The notes beneath the pieces are model-generated. The model worked only from the letters and a program-made list of their open reading frames with translations, made no database searches and was not told the DNA's origin. The position numbers were made by a program, and so were the translations under genes. 64,000 nucleotides of DNA from Streptomyces sp. IMTB 2501 (lineage in GTDB: Bacteria; Actinomycetota; Actinomycetes; Streptomycetales; Streptomycetaceae), in assembly GCF_001953885.1 (NCBI RefSeq), contig NZ_MQUS01000016.1:6898-70897 (forward strand), read 5' to 3'. Shown one piece after another: positions 40,927-50,000 of this stretch (position 1 is its first letter; each line of letters begins with the position of its first letter).

Positions 40927-41742
40927 GTGTCCACGCCAAAGAAGAACGCATCGGACAATACGGCCTCGTCCCACACGCTTCTGGAAGGGCGGCTCGGCTA
41001 TCAGGTCGAGTCCGCCCTTCTGGTGCGTGCGCTGACCCACCGTTCCTACGCATACGAGAACGGCGGTCTGCCGACGAACGAGCGGCTGGAGTTCCTCGGG
41101 GACTCCGTGCTCGGTCTCGTCGTCACGGACACGCTGTACCGCACCCACCCCGACCTGCCCGAGGGCCAGCTGGCCAAGCTGCGGGCCGCGGTGGTCAACT
41201 CGCGTGCGCTGGCGGAGGTCGGCCGCGGCCTCGACCTGGGCTCCTTCATCCGGCTCGGCCGTGGTGAAGAGGGCACGGGCGGCCGGGACAAGGCGTCCAT
41301 CCTCGCCGACACCCTGGAAGCGGTGATCGGCGCGGTCTATCTCGACCAGGGCCTCGACTCGGCGTCCGAGCTGGTGCACCGGCTCTTCGACCCGCTGATC
41401 GAGAAGTCCTCGAACCTCGGAGCCGGCCTGGACTGGAAGACGTCCCTCCAGGAGCTGACCGCGATCGAAGGGCTCGGTGTGCCCGAGTACCTCGTCACGG
41501 AGACCGGCCCCGACCACGAGAAGACCTTCACTGCTGCCGCCCGCGTCGGAGGCGTCTCGTACGGCACCGGCACCGGCCGCAGCAAGAAGGAGGCGGAGCA
41601 GCAGGCAGCCGAGTCCGCCTGGCGGGCCATCAAGGCCGCCGCGGACGAGCGCGCCAAGTCGGCCAAGGAAGCGGCCACCCAGGCCGCCAAGGCCGGCGAT
41701 GCGGCTCCGGAGGCCGGCGACCCGTCGTCCGCTCCTGCCTGA
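40927..41742 (+). CDS. rnc: Ribonuclease III (AbsB)
   Basis: A 271-aa double-strand-specific endoribonuclease that processes rRNA and regulates mRNAs; in S. coelicolor the orthologue absB is required for antibiotic production. The catalytic signature NERLEFLGDSVLGLVVTDTLY and the second acidic site DKASILADTLEAVIGAVYLD are intact. A dsRNA-binding domain occupies about 165-235 (WKTSLQELTA to GTGRSKKEAEQQAAESAW). The tail is an Ala/Lys/Glu-rich extension. The GTG start has GAGAGG at 4-5 bp. Confidence 0.96.
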   Translation: MSTPKKNASDNTASSHTLLEGRLGYQVESALLVRALTHRSYAYENGGLPTNERLEFLGDSVLGLVVTDTLYRTHPDLPEGQLAKLRAAVVNSRALAEVGRGLDLGSFIRLGRGEEGTGGRDKASILADTLEAVIGAVYLDQGLDSASELVHRLFDPLIEKSSNLGAGLDWKTSLQELTAIEGLGVPEYLVTETGPDHEKTFTAAARVGGVSYGTGTGRSKKEAEQQAAESAWRAIKAAADERAKSAKEAATQAAKAGDAAPEAGDPSSAPA

Positions 41743-41766
41743 CCCGACAGCAGTACCAGCAGTACC

Positions 41767-41804
41767 GAGCGCCCGCCCCGCGGTTCCCGACGGGGCGGGC
41801 GCTC
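41767..41804. terminator. rnc terminator
   Basis: A 14-bp perfect stem (GAGCGCCCGCCCCG and its complement) with a 10-nt loop between rnc and mutM. It implies that mutM has its own promoter or depends on read-through. Confidence 0.85.
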
Positions 41805-41834
41805 GCTCATCCACCGCTCTGTACGGGGGTCCCG

Positions 41835-42695
41835 ATGCCCGAGTTGCCCGAGGTCGAGGTCGTCCGGCGCGGCCTTGCGCGTTGGGTCGCCCATCGCACC
41901 GTCGCCGAGGTCGAGGTGCTGCACCCGCGTGCCGTGCGCCGGCACATCGCGGGTGCCGACGACTTCGCGCACCGGCTCAAGGGCCACCACATCGGCACCC
42001 CCAGCCGCCGCGGCAAGTACCTGTGGCTGCCGCTGGAGGAGACGAACCAGTCCGTCCTCGCCCACCTCGGTATGAGCGGCCAGCTGCTGGTGCAGCCCCA
42101 TGAGACGCCGGACGAGAAGCACCTGCGCATCCGGGTCCGGTTCGCCGACTCCCTCGGCACCGAACTCCGCTTCGTCGACCAACGCACCTTCGGCGGGCTG
42201 TCGTTGCACGACAACACCCCCGACGGCCTGCCCGACGTCATCGCGCACATCGCCCGCGACCCCCTCGATCCGCTGTTCGACGACGAGGCCTTCCACCAGG
42301 CGCTCCGCCGCAAGCGGACCACGATCAAGAGGGCCCTGCTGGACCAGTCGCTGATCAGCGGGGTCGGCAACATCTACGCGGACGAGGCGCTGTGGCGCGC
42401 CCGCATCCACTACGAGCGCCCGACGGCGAACTTCACCCGCCCGGTCACGACCGGACTCCTCGGCCACGTCCGGGACGTGATGAACGCGGCCCTCGACGTC
42501 GGCGGCACCAGCTTCGACAGCCTGTACGTCAACGTGAACGGCGAGTCGGGCTACTTCGACCGCTCCCTCGACGCGTACGGCCGTGAGGGCGAGCCCTGCG
42601 GGCGGTGCGGCACGCCGATCCGCCGCCGCCCCTGGATGAACCGGTCCAGCTACTTCTGCCCGCGGTGTCAGAGGGCGCCGCGCGTCTCGTCGTAA
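41835..42695 (+). CDS. mutM: Formamidopyrimidine-DNA glycosylase
   Basis: A 286-aa base-excision-repair glycosylase/AP lyase removing 8-oxoguanine and formamidopyrimidines. The N-terminal catalytic PELPEVE (Pro2, Glu3), the helix-two-turn-helix region SLISGVGNIYADEAL and the C-terminal zinc finger CGRCGTPIRRRPWM...YFCPRCQ are all present. Start at the ATG directly before PELPEVE. Its last 28 bp overlap the end of the convergent HxlR gene. Confidence 0.96.
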   Translation: MPELPEVEVVRRGLARWVAHRTVAEVEVLHPRAVRRHIAGADDFAHRLKGHHIGTPSRRGKYLWLPLEETNQSVLAHLGMSGQLLVQPHETPDEKHLRIRVRFADSLGTELRFVDQRTFGGLSLHDNTPDGLPDVIAHIARDPLDPLFDDEAFHQALRRKRTTIKRALLDQSLISGVGNIYADEALWRARIHYERPTANFTRPVTTGLLGHVRDVMNAALDVGGTSFDSLYVNVNGESGYFDRSLDAYGREGEPCGRCGTPIRRRPWMNRSSYFCPRCQRAPRVSS

Positions 42696-43090
42696 CGCGC
42701 GCGTGCCGCGAGGACGTCGTCCATGGCGCCCTCCACGCAGTGGATGAGCGCCAGCAGACGCTCGGCGACCTGGCGGCCCAGGGGGGTCAGTTCGTAGTCC
42801 ACGCGCGGCGGGTTGGTCGGCTGTGCCTCGCGGCGCACCAGGCCGTCGCGCTCCAGCGCGTGCAGCGTCTGGGACAGCATCTTCTCGCTCACCCCGTCGA
42901 CCCGGCGGCGCAGCTCGTTGAAGCGCAGCGAGCCCTCGTACAGCGCGCCGAGCGTCAGTCCGCCCCAGCGGCCCGTGACGTGCTCCAGCGTGCCGCGGGA
43001 CGGGCAGGCCTTGGCGAAGACGTCGTAGGCGAGGTCGTCGTATGCCTGGTCGTCGTGGTCCTGGGTGGTGGAGGTCATACCGGCGGTCAT
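42668..43090 (-). CDS. HxlR-family transcriptional regulator
   Basis: A 140-aa winged-helix regulator of the HxlR family (DUF24). The family core VTGRWGGLTLGALYEGSLRFNELRR, VSEKMLSQTLHALERDGLV and DYELTPLGRQVAERL is clear. The N-terminal cysteine position common to redox-sensing HxlR proteins is present (KACPSRGTLEHV), so it may sense quinones or aldehydes by thiol modification, an inference. It is divergent from a WrbA-like flavodoxin gene across a palindrome (43131-43151). ATG at 43090 or four codons later. Confidence 0.92.
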   Translation of the reverse strand: MTAGMTSTTQDHDDQAYDDLAYDVFAKACPSRGTLEHVTGRWGGLTLGALYEGSLRFNELRRRVDGVSEKMLSQTLHALERDGLVRREAQPTNPPRVDYELTPLGRQVAERLLALIHCVEGAMDDVLAARARYDETRGAL

Positions 43091-43130
43091 GTCCTTGAGG
43101 ATACGCGTACACAGCGCTAACCACCAGGTT

Positions 43131-43151
43131 GCACTATCTATAAGTTAGTGC
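43131..43151. promoter_or_regulatory. Operator palindrome between HxlR and flavodoxin genes
   Basis: GCACTA and TAGTGC arms separated by 9 bp (TCTATAAGT), an AT-rich island between the divergent genes and 45 bp upstream of the flavodoxin start. TATAAG in the spacer could be a -10 element, so a bound regulator would block transcription. Probable HxlR binding site. Confidence 0.72.
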
Positions 43152-43196
43152 TTTTCTTTGGTTACTGCTTTTGAGCTGCCCACTTGAGGAGTCTCT

Positions 43197-43781
43197 GTGA
43201 CCACCCCTGTCGTTTCCATCGCCTACCACTCCGGCTTCGGCCACACCGCCGTCCTCGCCGAGGCCGTCCGCGCCGGTGCCGTCGAGGCGGGTGCCGAGGT
43301 GCACCTGATCAAGGTCGACGAGATCACCGACGAGCAGTGGGAGACGCTGGACCGCTCCGACGCGATCGTCTTCGGCTCGCCCACCTACATGGGCACCGCC
43401 TCCGGCGCCTTCCACGTCTTCGCCGAGGGCACCTCCAACCGCTGGTACACCCGGGCCTGGCAGGACAAGCTGGCCGCCGGCTTCACCAACTCGGCCTCCA
43501 AGAGCGGCGACAAGCTGCACACCCTGCAGTTCTTCCAGACACTCGCCGCCCAGCACGGCATGCACTGGGTCAACCTCGGCCTGCTCCCCGGCTGGAACTC
43601 CAGCACCGCCTCCGAGAACGACCTCAACCGCCTCGGCTTCTTCTCCGGCGCCGCCGCGCAGAGCAACAACGACCAGGGCGCCGAGGCCGTCCACAAGGCC
43701 GACATCGCCACCGCCGAGCACCTGGGCCGCCGGGTGACGGAGACGGCACGGGTGTTCACGCAGGGGCGGCTCGCGGCGTGA
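43197..43781 (+). CDS. WrbA-like flavodoxin-family NAD(P)H-quinone reductase
   Basis: A 194-aa flavodoxin-fold protein. The FMN phosphate loop VVSIAYHSGFGHTAVLAEAV and the isoalloxazine-binding loops FGSPTYMGTASGAFHVF and a Gly-rich region near NLGLLPGW fit the WrbA/NAD(P)H:quinone oxidoreductase group, which reduce quinones by two electrons and protect from redox cycling. GAGGAG lies 6 bp before the GTG. With the divergent HxlR regulator and palindrome it forms a typical quinone- or electrophile-inducible pair. Confidence 0.9.
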   Translation: MTTPVVSIAYHSGFGHTAVLAEAVRAGAVEAGAEVHLIKVDEITDEQWETLDRSDAIVFGSPTYMGTASGAFHVFAEGTSNRWYTRAWQDKLAAGFTNSASKSGDKLHTLQFFQTLAAQHGMHWVNLGLLPGWNSSTASENDLNRLGFFSGAAAQSNNDQGAEAVHKADIATAEHLGRRVTETARVFTQGRLAA

Positions 43782-43847
43782 CGCCGCGCTGAGCGCCGGG
43801 CAGAAAAGCGGGGGACGTGCGCCTGCCTGGCTGCGTACAGTCCTCGC

Positions 43848-44327
43848 ATGCCCGAGCTGCAGTCGCTCAGTCCGGATCACGGCCCCGCTCTTCTCGCCTT
43901 CGAGCGGGAGAACCGGGCCTACTTCGCCGCGTCCGTCCCGGATCGGGGCGAGGAGTACTTCGCCCGGTTCGAGGAGCGGCTGCGCGCACTGCTCGCCGAG
44001 CAGGCCGCGGGCGACTGCTTCTTCCATGTGGTGACCGGCGCCGACGGCGAGGTCCTGGGGCGGGTCAACCTCTACGAGGTGGCGGACGGGAGTGCCGAGC
44101 TCGGGTACCGGGTCGCGGAGCGTGCCGCCGGCCAGGGGCTCGCCACCTGGGCCGCGCGGGAGATGTGTGCCCGGGCCGGCGAGCGGTACGGGCTCACCGT
44201 CCTCACCGCCAGGACCACCCTCGACAACGCGGCCTCGCGGGCCGTGCTGGCCCGCACCGGCTTCACCGTCGTCGGCGGGACCCGGCTCAACGGCCGCCCC
44301 GGACTGTCGTACCGCAGGAGTCTCTGA
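43848..44327 (+). CDS. GNAT-family N-acetyltransferase
   Basis: A 159-aa GNAT acetyltransferase resembling RimJ/RimL-type ribosomal-protein acetylases. GRVNLYEVADGSAELGYRVAERAAGQGLATWAAREMC contains the acetyl-CoA pyrophosphate loop (RAAGQGLAT), and LDNAASRAVLARTGFTVVG is the C-terminal helix/strand. The substrate is unknown. No Shine-Dalgarno; TACAGT ends 6 nt before the ATG, suggesting a leaderless mRNA. Confidence 0.88.
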   Translation: MPELQSLSPDHGPALLAFERENRAYFAASVPDRGEEYFARFEERLRALLAEQAAGDCFFHVVTGADGEVLGRVNLYEVADGSAELGYRVAERAAGQGLATWAAREMCARAGERYGLTVLTARTTLDNAASRAVLARTGFTVVGGTRLNGRPGLSYRRSL

Positions 44328-44330
44328 GCG

Positions 44331-45803
44331 TCAGTAGCCGAAGTCCTGTGTCCACCAGGGCCCGCCCGGGCCGAGGTGGACGCCGACGCCGAGGGTCTTG
44401 AAGTCGCAGTTCAGGATGTTGGCCTTGTGGCCGGGGCTGTTCATCCAGGCCTGCATCACGGCGGCTGCGTCGGCCTGGCCGCGGGCTATGTTCTCGCCGC
44501 CGAGGTTGGTGATGCCGGCCGCCGCGGCCCGGTCCCAGGGCGACTTGCCGTCCGGGTCGGTGTGGTCGAAGAAGCCCCGCGCGGCCATGTCGTCGCTGAA
44601 CGACTCGGCCAGCTTGGTCAGCGCGGAGTTGGCGGCCAGCGGGGTGCATCCGACCTTCGCCCGCTCCTGGTTGACGAGCCCCAGCACCTCGGCCTCGGCC
44701 GCGTTCGCCGCCGGCACCGCCATCGGCGCGGAACCCGCCCTGGGCGTCGTGCTCGCGCTGCCCGTCGTACGCGACGGGGTGCTCCGCGCCTTGCCGGACG
44801 ACGCCGAAGACGGCGTCGGCTTCTCGCTCGCCGTCTTGGACGGGGCGGGCGTGGGGGAGGCCGACTCCGTGTTCGAGGCGGAGGCGGTCTGGCTCGGGGA
44901 CTCCGGGGTCGCGGTGTCCTGGCCGGTGCCGACGCCACCCTCCTGTCTGTCGGCGCTGCCCGAGGTGCCGCCCTGCTCGACGGCCGTGTTGCTCGGCGTG
45001 TCCACCGCCTGCACCGTGTCGCCGCCGGTGGTGTGCGAGTCACCGCCGAGCTTGTAGTTCTGCAGCCCCGGCACCACACCCGAGGCCACCGCTGCCGTAC
45101 CGAGGGCGAAGGCGGCGGACACCCCGATCAGGCCCGTGCGCACCGGCTTCGAGCCCTTCCTCCGGCGCCGCCGACCGGGGGAGGGGGCGCCGTCCGGAGT
45201 GAAGCCGCCGCCACCGGGACCGCCCGGGCCGCCCCCGAAGCCGGCCGGGCCCCCGTCCTCGGCCGCGAACAGATAGGCGTGGGCCTTGGCGGTCTCACGG
45301 GCGTAGGCCAGCGGCTGCAGACCGGTCGACGCGGGGTGGATCTCCGGGTTCAGATACGGTGCGATGCCCCTGGGCGCCCGGCCACCGCCGTACGAGTCCT
45401 GCCTGGGGGCGGGCACGTGCGGGTACGCGTCCCGCCCGGGAGGCAGTTCCCGCGGGTACGGGGAGAAGTCCTGTCCGGGGGGCAGCTCACGCCGGTACGT
45501 GTACGAGTCGCGCCCGGGAGGGAGCTCCCGCGGGTACGGGGAGAAGTCCTGTCCGGGGGGCAGCTCACGCCGATACGTGTACGAGTCCCGCCCGGGGGGC
45601 AGCTCACGCCGGTACGCGTCCTGTCCGGGGGGCAGTTCACGCGCGAACGAGTGCCGTGCGGGTGGCAGCTCAGGCGCGTACGAGTCCCGCGCGTACGAGT
45701 CCTGCGGGGCGCCGCCTGCGTCGGCGGAGCGCTGCGTGCGTATGTCCCCCGTGGCGCGGCCCCTGGCGGCGCGGCCGGCGGCGGAACGTCGGTGGCGTCC
45801 CAT
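44331..45803 (-). CDS. CAP/SCP-domain protein with repetitive cytoplasmic region and membrane anchor
   Basis: A 490-aa protein. The N-terminal ~150 residues are a low-complexity region of repeated RELPPG(R/Q)D units; then a basic stretch (GRRRRRKGSKPVR) and a membrane segment at about 220-243 (TGLIGVSAAFALGTAAVASGVV). A Ser/Thr/Pro-rich linker and a C-terminal CAP domain at about 375-490 (EVLGLVNQERAKVGCTPL, GFFDHTDPDGKSPWDRA, NIARGQ, MNSPGHKANIL) follow, so the CAP domain lies outside the membrane. CAP proteins bind lipids or act on cell-wall or extracellular partners. ATG 45803 is preferred. It ends 3 bp from the convergent GNAT gene. Confidence 0.9.
   Translation of the reverse strand: MGRHRRSAAGRAARGRATGDIRTQRSADAGGAPQDSYARDSYAPELPPARHSFARELPPGQDAYRRELPPGRDSYTYRRELPPGQDFSPYPRELPPGRDSYTYRRELPPGQDFSPYPRELPPGRDAYPHVPAPRQDSYGGGRAPRGIAPYLNPEIHPASTGLQPLAYARETAKAHAYLFAAEDGGPAGFGGGPGGPGGGGFTPDGAPSPGRRRRRKGSKPVRTGLIGVSAAFALGTAAVASGVVPGLQNYKLGGDSHTTGGDTVQAVDTPSNTAVEQGGTSGSADRQEGGVGTGQDTATPESPSQTASASNTESASPTPAPSKTASEKPTPSSASSGKARSTPSRTTGSASTTPRAGSAPMAVPAANAAEAEVLGLVNQERAKVGCTPLAANSALTKLAESFSDDMAARGFFDHTDPDGKSPWDRAAAAGITNLGGENIARGQADAAAVMQAWMNSPGHKANILNCDFKTLGVGVHLGPGGPWWTQDFGY
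45454..45609 (-). repeat. Two 78-bp tandem repeats in the CAP-protein gene
   Basis: GGGTACGGGGAGAAGTCCTG starts at 45454 and again at 45532, exactly 78 bp apart, encoding a 26-aa unit made of two 13-aa RELPPG(R/Q)D half-units. Partial units continue on both sides (about 45395-45660). Reading frame is kept. Confidence 0.85.
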
Positions 45804-45984
45804 GTCCTGGCCCTCTTCCTCGTCCTCGCGGTCGACCGGCGCCTGCGCGGCGAGTGACTCCCCTTGGCCAACCAGGCCCACTCGATCGAGTGAGTTTCAT
45901 ATGAGATTCATTGGGTCGGGACGGTACCCCATGCCGCTTCGGGACGATGTGTCCTGAGCGACACCGGCCGGTTAGGTTGCACCC

Positions 45985-46266
45985 ATGAGCGAAGAAGTAC
46001 GACTGGTCGCCTGGGTGCGCGGACGCGTGCAAGGTGTGGGTTTTCGCTGGTTCACGCGTGCCAAGGCACTGGAGATCGGCGGCCTGAGTGGTTTTGCTCT
46101 CAATTTGGCCGACGGTCGCGTCCAGGTGGTCGCCGAGGGGCCGCGCGAGGGCTGCGAAGGGCTCCTGGGGTGGCTCGAGGGTGACGACACGCCCGGACGT
46201 GTGGACGGAGTCACCGAGATCTGGGACACACCCCGCGGCGGCTACGACGGCTTCGCGATCCGCTGA
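45985..46266 (+). CDS. acyP: Acylphosphatase
   Basis: A 93-aa acylphosphatase hydrolysing carboxyl-phosphate bonds. The signature VRGRVQGVGFRWFTRAKA contains the phosphate loop GxVQGVxFR with the catalytic Arg, and GFALNLADGRVQVVAEG carries the catalytic Asn. Family length is normal. No Shine-Dalgarno: TAGGTT ends 6 nt before the ATG, so the mRNA may be leaderless. A divergent CAP-domain gene lies upstream; smc is downstream beyond a small gene, as in many actinobacteria. Confidence 0.95.
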   Translation: MSEEVRLVAWVRGRVQGVGFRWFTRAKALEIGGLSGFALNLADGRVQVVAEGPREGCEGLLGWLEGDDTPGRVDGVTEIWDTPRGGYDGFAIR

Positions 46267-46280
46267 CCCCGTTCTGTAAA

Positions 46281-46302
46281 GCCGCGCAGGCCGACGCGCG
46301 GC
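46281..46302. terminator. Hairpin after acyP
   Basis: GCCGCGC and GCGCGGC arms with an 8-nt loop, 14 bp past the acyP stop. A moderate terminator candidate without a U tract. The remaining sequence to 46560 shows no gene. Confidence 0.5.
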
Positions 46303-46561
46303 AAGTTGCCGGGGGCACCTGCATGAAGCAGAAACTACCTGGTGGTTGCCAACAACGGCCCGGCGTGGCAGGCTCCGCTGGTACAGCTGATCGTCACGCC
46401 CTGAGGGTCCCGGATGACTTGCAGCGCCGCCGCTTTTCCGGCCGCGCGCCCCGGTTTGCCCGCCAATACAGGGCGTGATCGTGTTGACCGTCAAACTTTT
46501 TGGTGAGACGCTGAAAGCCCCGCGCACCTTAGCTGTTTGGCATGGAGCAACAGCAGAGCAA

Positions 46562-46638
46562 CACCCGGATGTGCCAAGCACCGCGGGTGCGAATCCCTCA
46601 CGACCCACACCGCATCGGTCGGTCACTCAGTGTGGAGG
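46562..46638 (+). ncRNA. Structured 5' leader of the small coiled-coil gene
   Basis: Two nested helices can be drawn. The first is CACCCG/CGGGTG (46562-46567 with 46584-46589), enclosing GTGC-CAA-GCAC. The second is CCACAC/GTGTGG (46605-46610 with 46630-46635), whose 3' side overlaps the ribosome site GGAGG (46634-46638). This could regulate translation of the gene at 46649. It matches no riboswitch class I can confirm. Confidence 0.4.
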
Positions 46639-46648
46639 ACCATCCATC

Positions 46649-46852
46649 ATGGCAAAGGCGCTTCTCGGTTACGTCGGCGGCTCCGACCCTCGACTCCTCG
46701 CCGAGATGCGACGGCTGCAGCAGCGTGTCCAGGACCTTGAATCCGAGCTCGTACGGATCCAGGCGGAGAATGACGCGCTGACGGCTGCCGCCTCTCAGGA
46801 CAGGATCATGGAGAGCATCGACGCACACCAGGCGGAGCCTGCGCTCACCTGA
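46649..46852 (+). CDS. Small coiled-coil protein upstream of smc
   Basis: A 67-aa protein, MAKALLGYVGGSDPRLLAEM then a heptad-patterned helix RRLQQRVQDLESELVRIQAENDAL. It has no cysteine or membrane segment and looks like a small dimeric or trimeric coiled coil. Ideal GGAGG lies 9 bp before the ATG. A textbook terminator follows at 46948. The family is unnamed to me but the sequence has normal coding bias and a structured leader. Function unknown; coiled-coil adaptor is an inference. Confidence 0.85.
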   Translation: MAKALLGYVGGSDPRLLAEMRRLQQRVQDLESELVRIQAENDALTAAASQDRIMESIDAHQAEPALT

Positions 46853-46947
46853 TCACTGCATCGCTCCACGACAGCAGTCGCAGCGATCGGGCTGCCGTAT
46901 CAACCGCTCAGTTGATCGGGCGACCGAAACCCGGTCGTCAGAGTTGC

Positions 46948-46978
46948 AAGGGACGCTTCGGCGTCCCTTCTTTCTTTG
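46948..46978 (+). terminator. Intrinsic terminator upstream of smc
   Basis: AAGGGACGC and GCGTCCCTT arms around a TTCG tetraloop, followed by the pyrimidine/T run CTTTCTTTG. It isolates smc from the upstream small gene. Confidence 0.9.
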
Positions 46979-47096
46979 TCCTGCGCATCCTTTCACCCTC
47001 TTTAACGTACGGTGTGCCCTGCATGTTCATTGGCGAAACCGCGCGGTTGCGAGGGTTCATGGAGTGAGATAGCGGCGCCCGGTAGAGTCCAGCGGC

Positions 47097-50000
47097 GTGC
47101 ACCTCAAGGCCCTGACCCTGCGCGGGTTCAAGTCGTTCGCGTCGGCGACCACGCTCCGGTTCGAACCGGGCATCACGTGTGTCGTCGGACCCAACGGCTC
47201 GGGCAAGTCCAATGTCGTGGACGCGCTCAGCTGGGTCATGGGCGAACAGGGCGCCAAGTCCCTGCGCGGCGGCAAGATGGAGGACGTCATCTTCGCCGGC
47301 ACCACCGGCCGCCCCCCGCTGGGCCGCGCCGAGGTGTCCTTGACCATCGACAACTCCGACGGGGCGCTGCCCATCGAGTACGCCGAGGTCACCATCACGC
47401 GGATCATGTTCCGCAACGGCGGCAGCGAGTACCAGATCAACGGCGACACCTGCCGCCTGCTGGACATCCAGGAGCTGTTGAGCGACTCGGGTATCGGCCG
47501 AGAGATGCACGTCATCGTCGGCCAGGGCCAGCTCGACTCCGTCCTGCACGCGGATCCGATGGGCCGCAGGGCCTTCATCGAAGAGGCCGCGGGTGTGCTG
47601 AAGCACCGCAAGCGCAAGGAGAAGGCCCTCCGCAAGCTCGACGCGATGCAGGCCAACCTCGCACGCGTGCAGGACCTGACGGACGAGCTACGGCGCCAGC
47701 TCAAGCCCCTGGGCCGACAGGCCGCCGTGGCCCGCAGGGCCGCCGTCATCCAGGCGGACCTGCGCGACGCCCGGCTCCGCCTCCTCGCCGACGATCTCGT
47801 ACGACTGCGTCAGGCGCTGCAGACCGAGGTCGCCGACGAGGCCGCCCTCAAGGAACGCAAGGAAGCCGCCGAGCAGGAGCTGAAGAAGGCACTCCAGCGC
47901 GAGGCCCTGCTGGAGGACGAGGTACGACAGCTCACGCCCCGCCTGCAGCGCGCCCAGCAGACCTGGTACGAGCTGTCCCAGCTGGCCGAACGCGTCCGCG
48001 GCACGGTCTCGCTGGCCGACGCACGCGTCAAGAGCGCGACATCCGCGCCCCCCGACGAACGCCGGGGCCGAGACCCCGAGGACCTGGAGCGCGAGGCCGC
48101 CCGCATCCGCGAGCAGGAGGCCGAGCTGGAGGCGGCCCTGGAGGCGGCCGAGCGCGCCCTCGACGACACCGTCGCCCACCGCGCCGAACTGGAGCGGGAG
48201 CTGGCCGTCGAGGAGCGCCGCCTCAAGGACGTCGCCCGCGCCATCGCCGACCGCCGCGAGGGCCTGGCCCGCCTGAACGGCCAGGTCAACGCGGCCCGCT
48301 CGCGCGCCGCCTCCGCCCAGGCCGAGATCGACCGCCTGGCCACGGCCCGCGACGAGGCACAGGAGCGCGCCACCCGGGCCCAGGAGGAGTACGAGACGCT
48401 CAAGGCCGAGGTCGACGGCCTCGACGCGGACGACGCGGACCTGGCCGAGCGGCACGATGCGGCCAAGCGACGGCTGGCGGAGGCGGAAGCGGCACTGAGC
48501 GCGGCGCGGGAGGCGGCCACCGCGGCCGAACGCAGCCGCGCCGCCACCCAGGCCCGCCACGAGGCGCTGGCGCTGGGCCTCAGACGAAAGGACGGCACCG
48601 GGATACTGCTGGGCGCACGGGACCGGCTGACCGGAGTCCTCGGCCCGGCGGCGGAACTGCTGACGGTCACCCCCGGCTACGAAGTGCCGCTGGCGGCAGC
48701 CTTCGGCGCGGCGGCGGACGCGATCGCCGTATCGACTCCGGCATCAGCGGCAGAAGCGATCCGCCTGCTGCGCAAGCAGGACGGGGGAAGGGCGGCGCTG
48801 CTTCTTGCGGGCGCCCCGGAGGGCGCACCCGCAAGGGGCGCGGGGCAGCCGCACCGTGCGGCTCCGCCGCCGGACGCGGCCGGCCACAACGAACCCGCGG
48901 ACGCCGGACCGTCCGGCAGCCCCCTCCCCGCCGAGCGCCTTCTCGCCGCTGACCTGGTCCGCGGCCCCGCCGACCTCATGCCCGCCGTACGCCGCCTCCT
49001 GCACGGCATGGTCGTCGTGGACACCCTCGAGGACGCCGAGGACCTCGTCTACGCGCACCCGGAACTCACTGCCGTAACCGCCGAAGGCGACCTCCTCGGC
49101 GCCCACTTCGCGCACGGCGGATCGGCCGGCGCACCGAGCCTGCTGGAGGTGCAGGCCTCCGTCGACGAGGCCGCGGCCGAGCTGGCCGAGCTGGCGGTCC
49201 GCTGCGAGGGCCTGGCCGAGGCACAGCACACGGCGGCCGAGCACCGCGGGCAGGCCGCCGCCCTCGTGGAAGAACTCGGCGAGCGCCGCCGGGCCGCCGA
49301 CCGGGAGAAGTCGGCCGTGGCCCAGCAACTCGGCAGGCTCGCCGGACAGGCGCGGGGTGCCGCCGGAGAGGCCGAGCGGTCCGCCGCGGCCGCCGCACGT
49401 GCGCAGGAGGCGCTGGACAAGGCCGTGCAGGAGGCCGAGGAACTGGCCGAGCGGCTGGCGGTGGCCGAGGAGATGCCCGTCGAGGAGGAGCCGGACACCT
49501 CCGCACGCGACCGGCTCGCCGCCGACGGCGCCAACGCCCGGCAGACCGAGATGGAGGCCCGGCTCCAGGTCCGTACCCACGAGGAGCGGGTCAAGGGGCT
49601 TGCCGGACGGGCCGACTCGCTCGACCGGGCCGCCCGCGCGGAGCGCGAGGCACGCACGCGTGCCGAGCAGCGTCGGGCCCGGCTGCGCCATGAGGCGGCC
49701 GTTGCCGAGGCTGTCGCCTTTGGCGCCCGGCAGTTGCTCGCGCACATCGAGGTGTCCCTCGCCCGCGCCGAGCAGGAACGCTCCGCCGCCGAGGCCGCGA
49801 AGGCCCGGCGGGAACAGGAGTTGACCACCGCACGCACCCAAGGACGCGACCTCAAGGCCGAGCTCGACAAACTCACCGACTCCGTGCACCGCGGCGAGGT
49901 ACTCGGCGCCGAGAAGCGGCTGCGGATCGAGCAGCTGGAGAGCAAGGCGCTGGAGGAGCTGGGCGTGGAGCCGGCGGGGCTCGTGGAGGAGTACGGCCCG

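Noticed and set aside
46584..46598. GGGTGCGAATCC resembling a cobalamin riboswitch core or a tRNA T arm
   Set aside because: The other conserved cobalamin elements and any cloverleaf are missing; the block fits better in a simple stem-loop leader.
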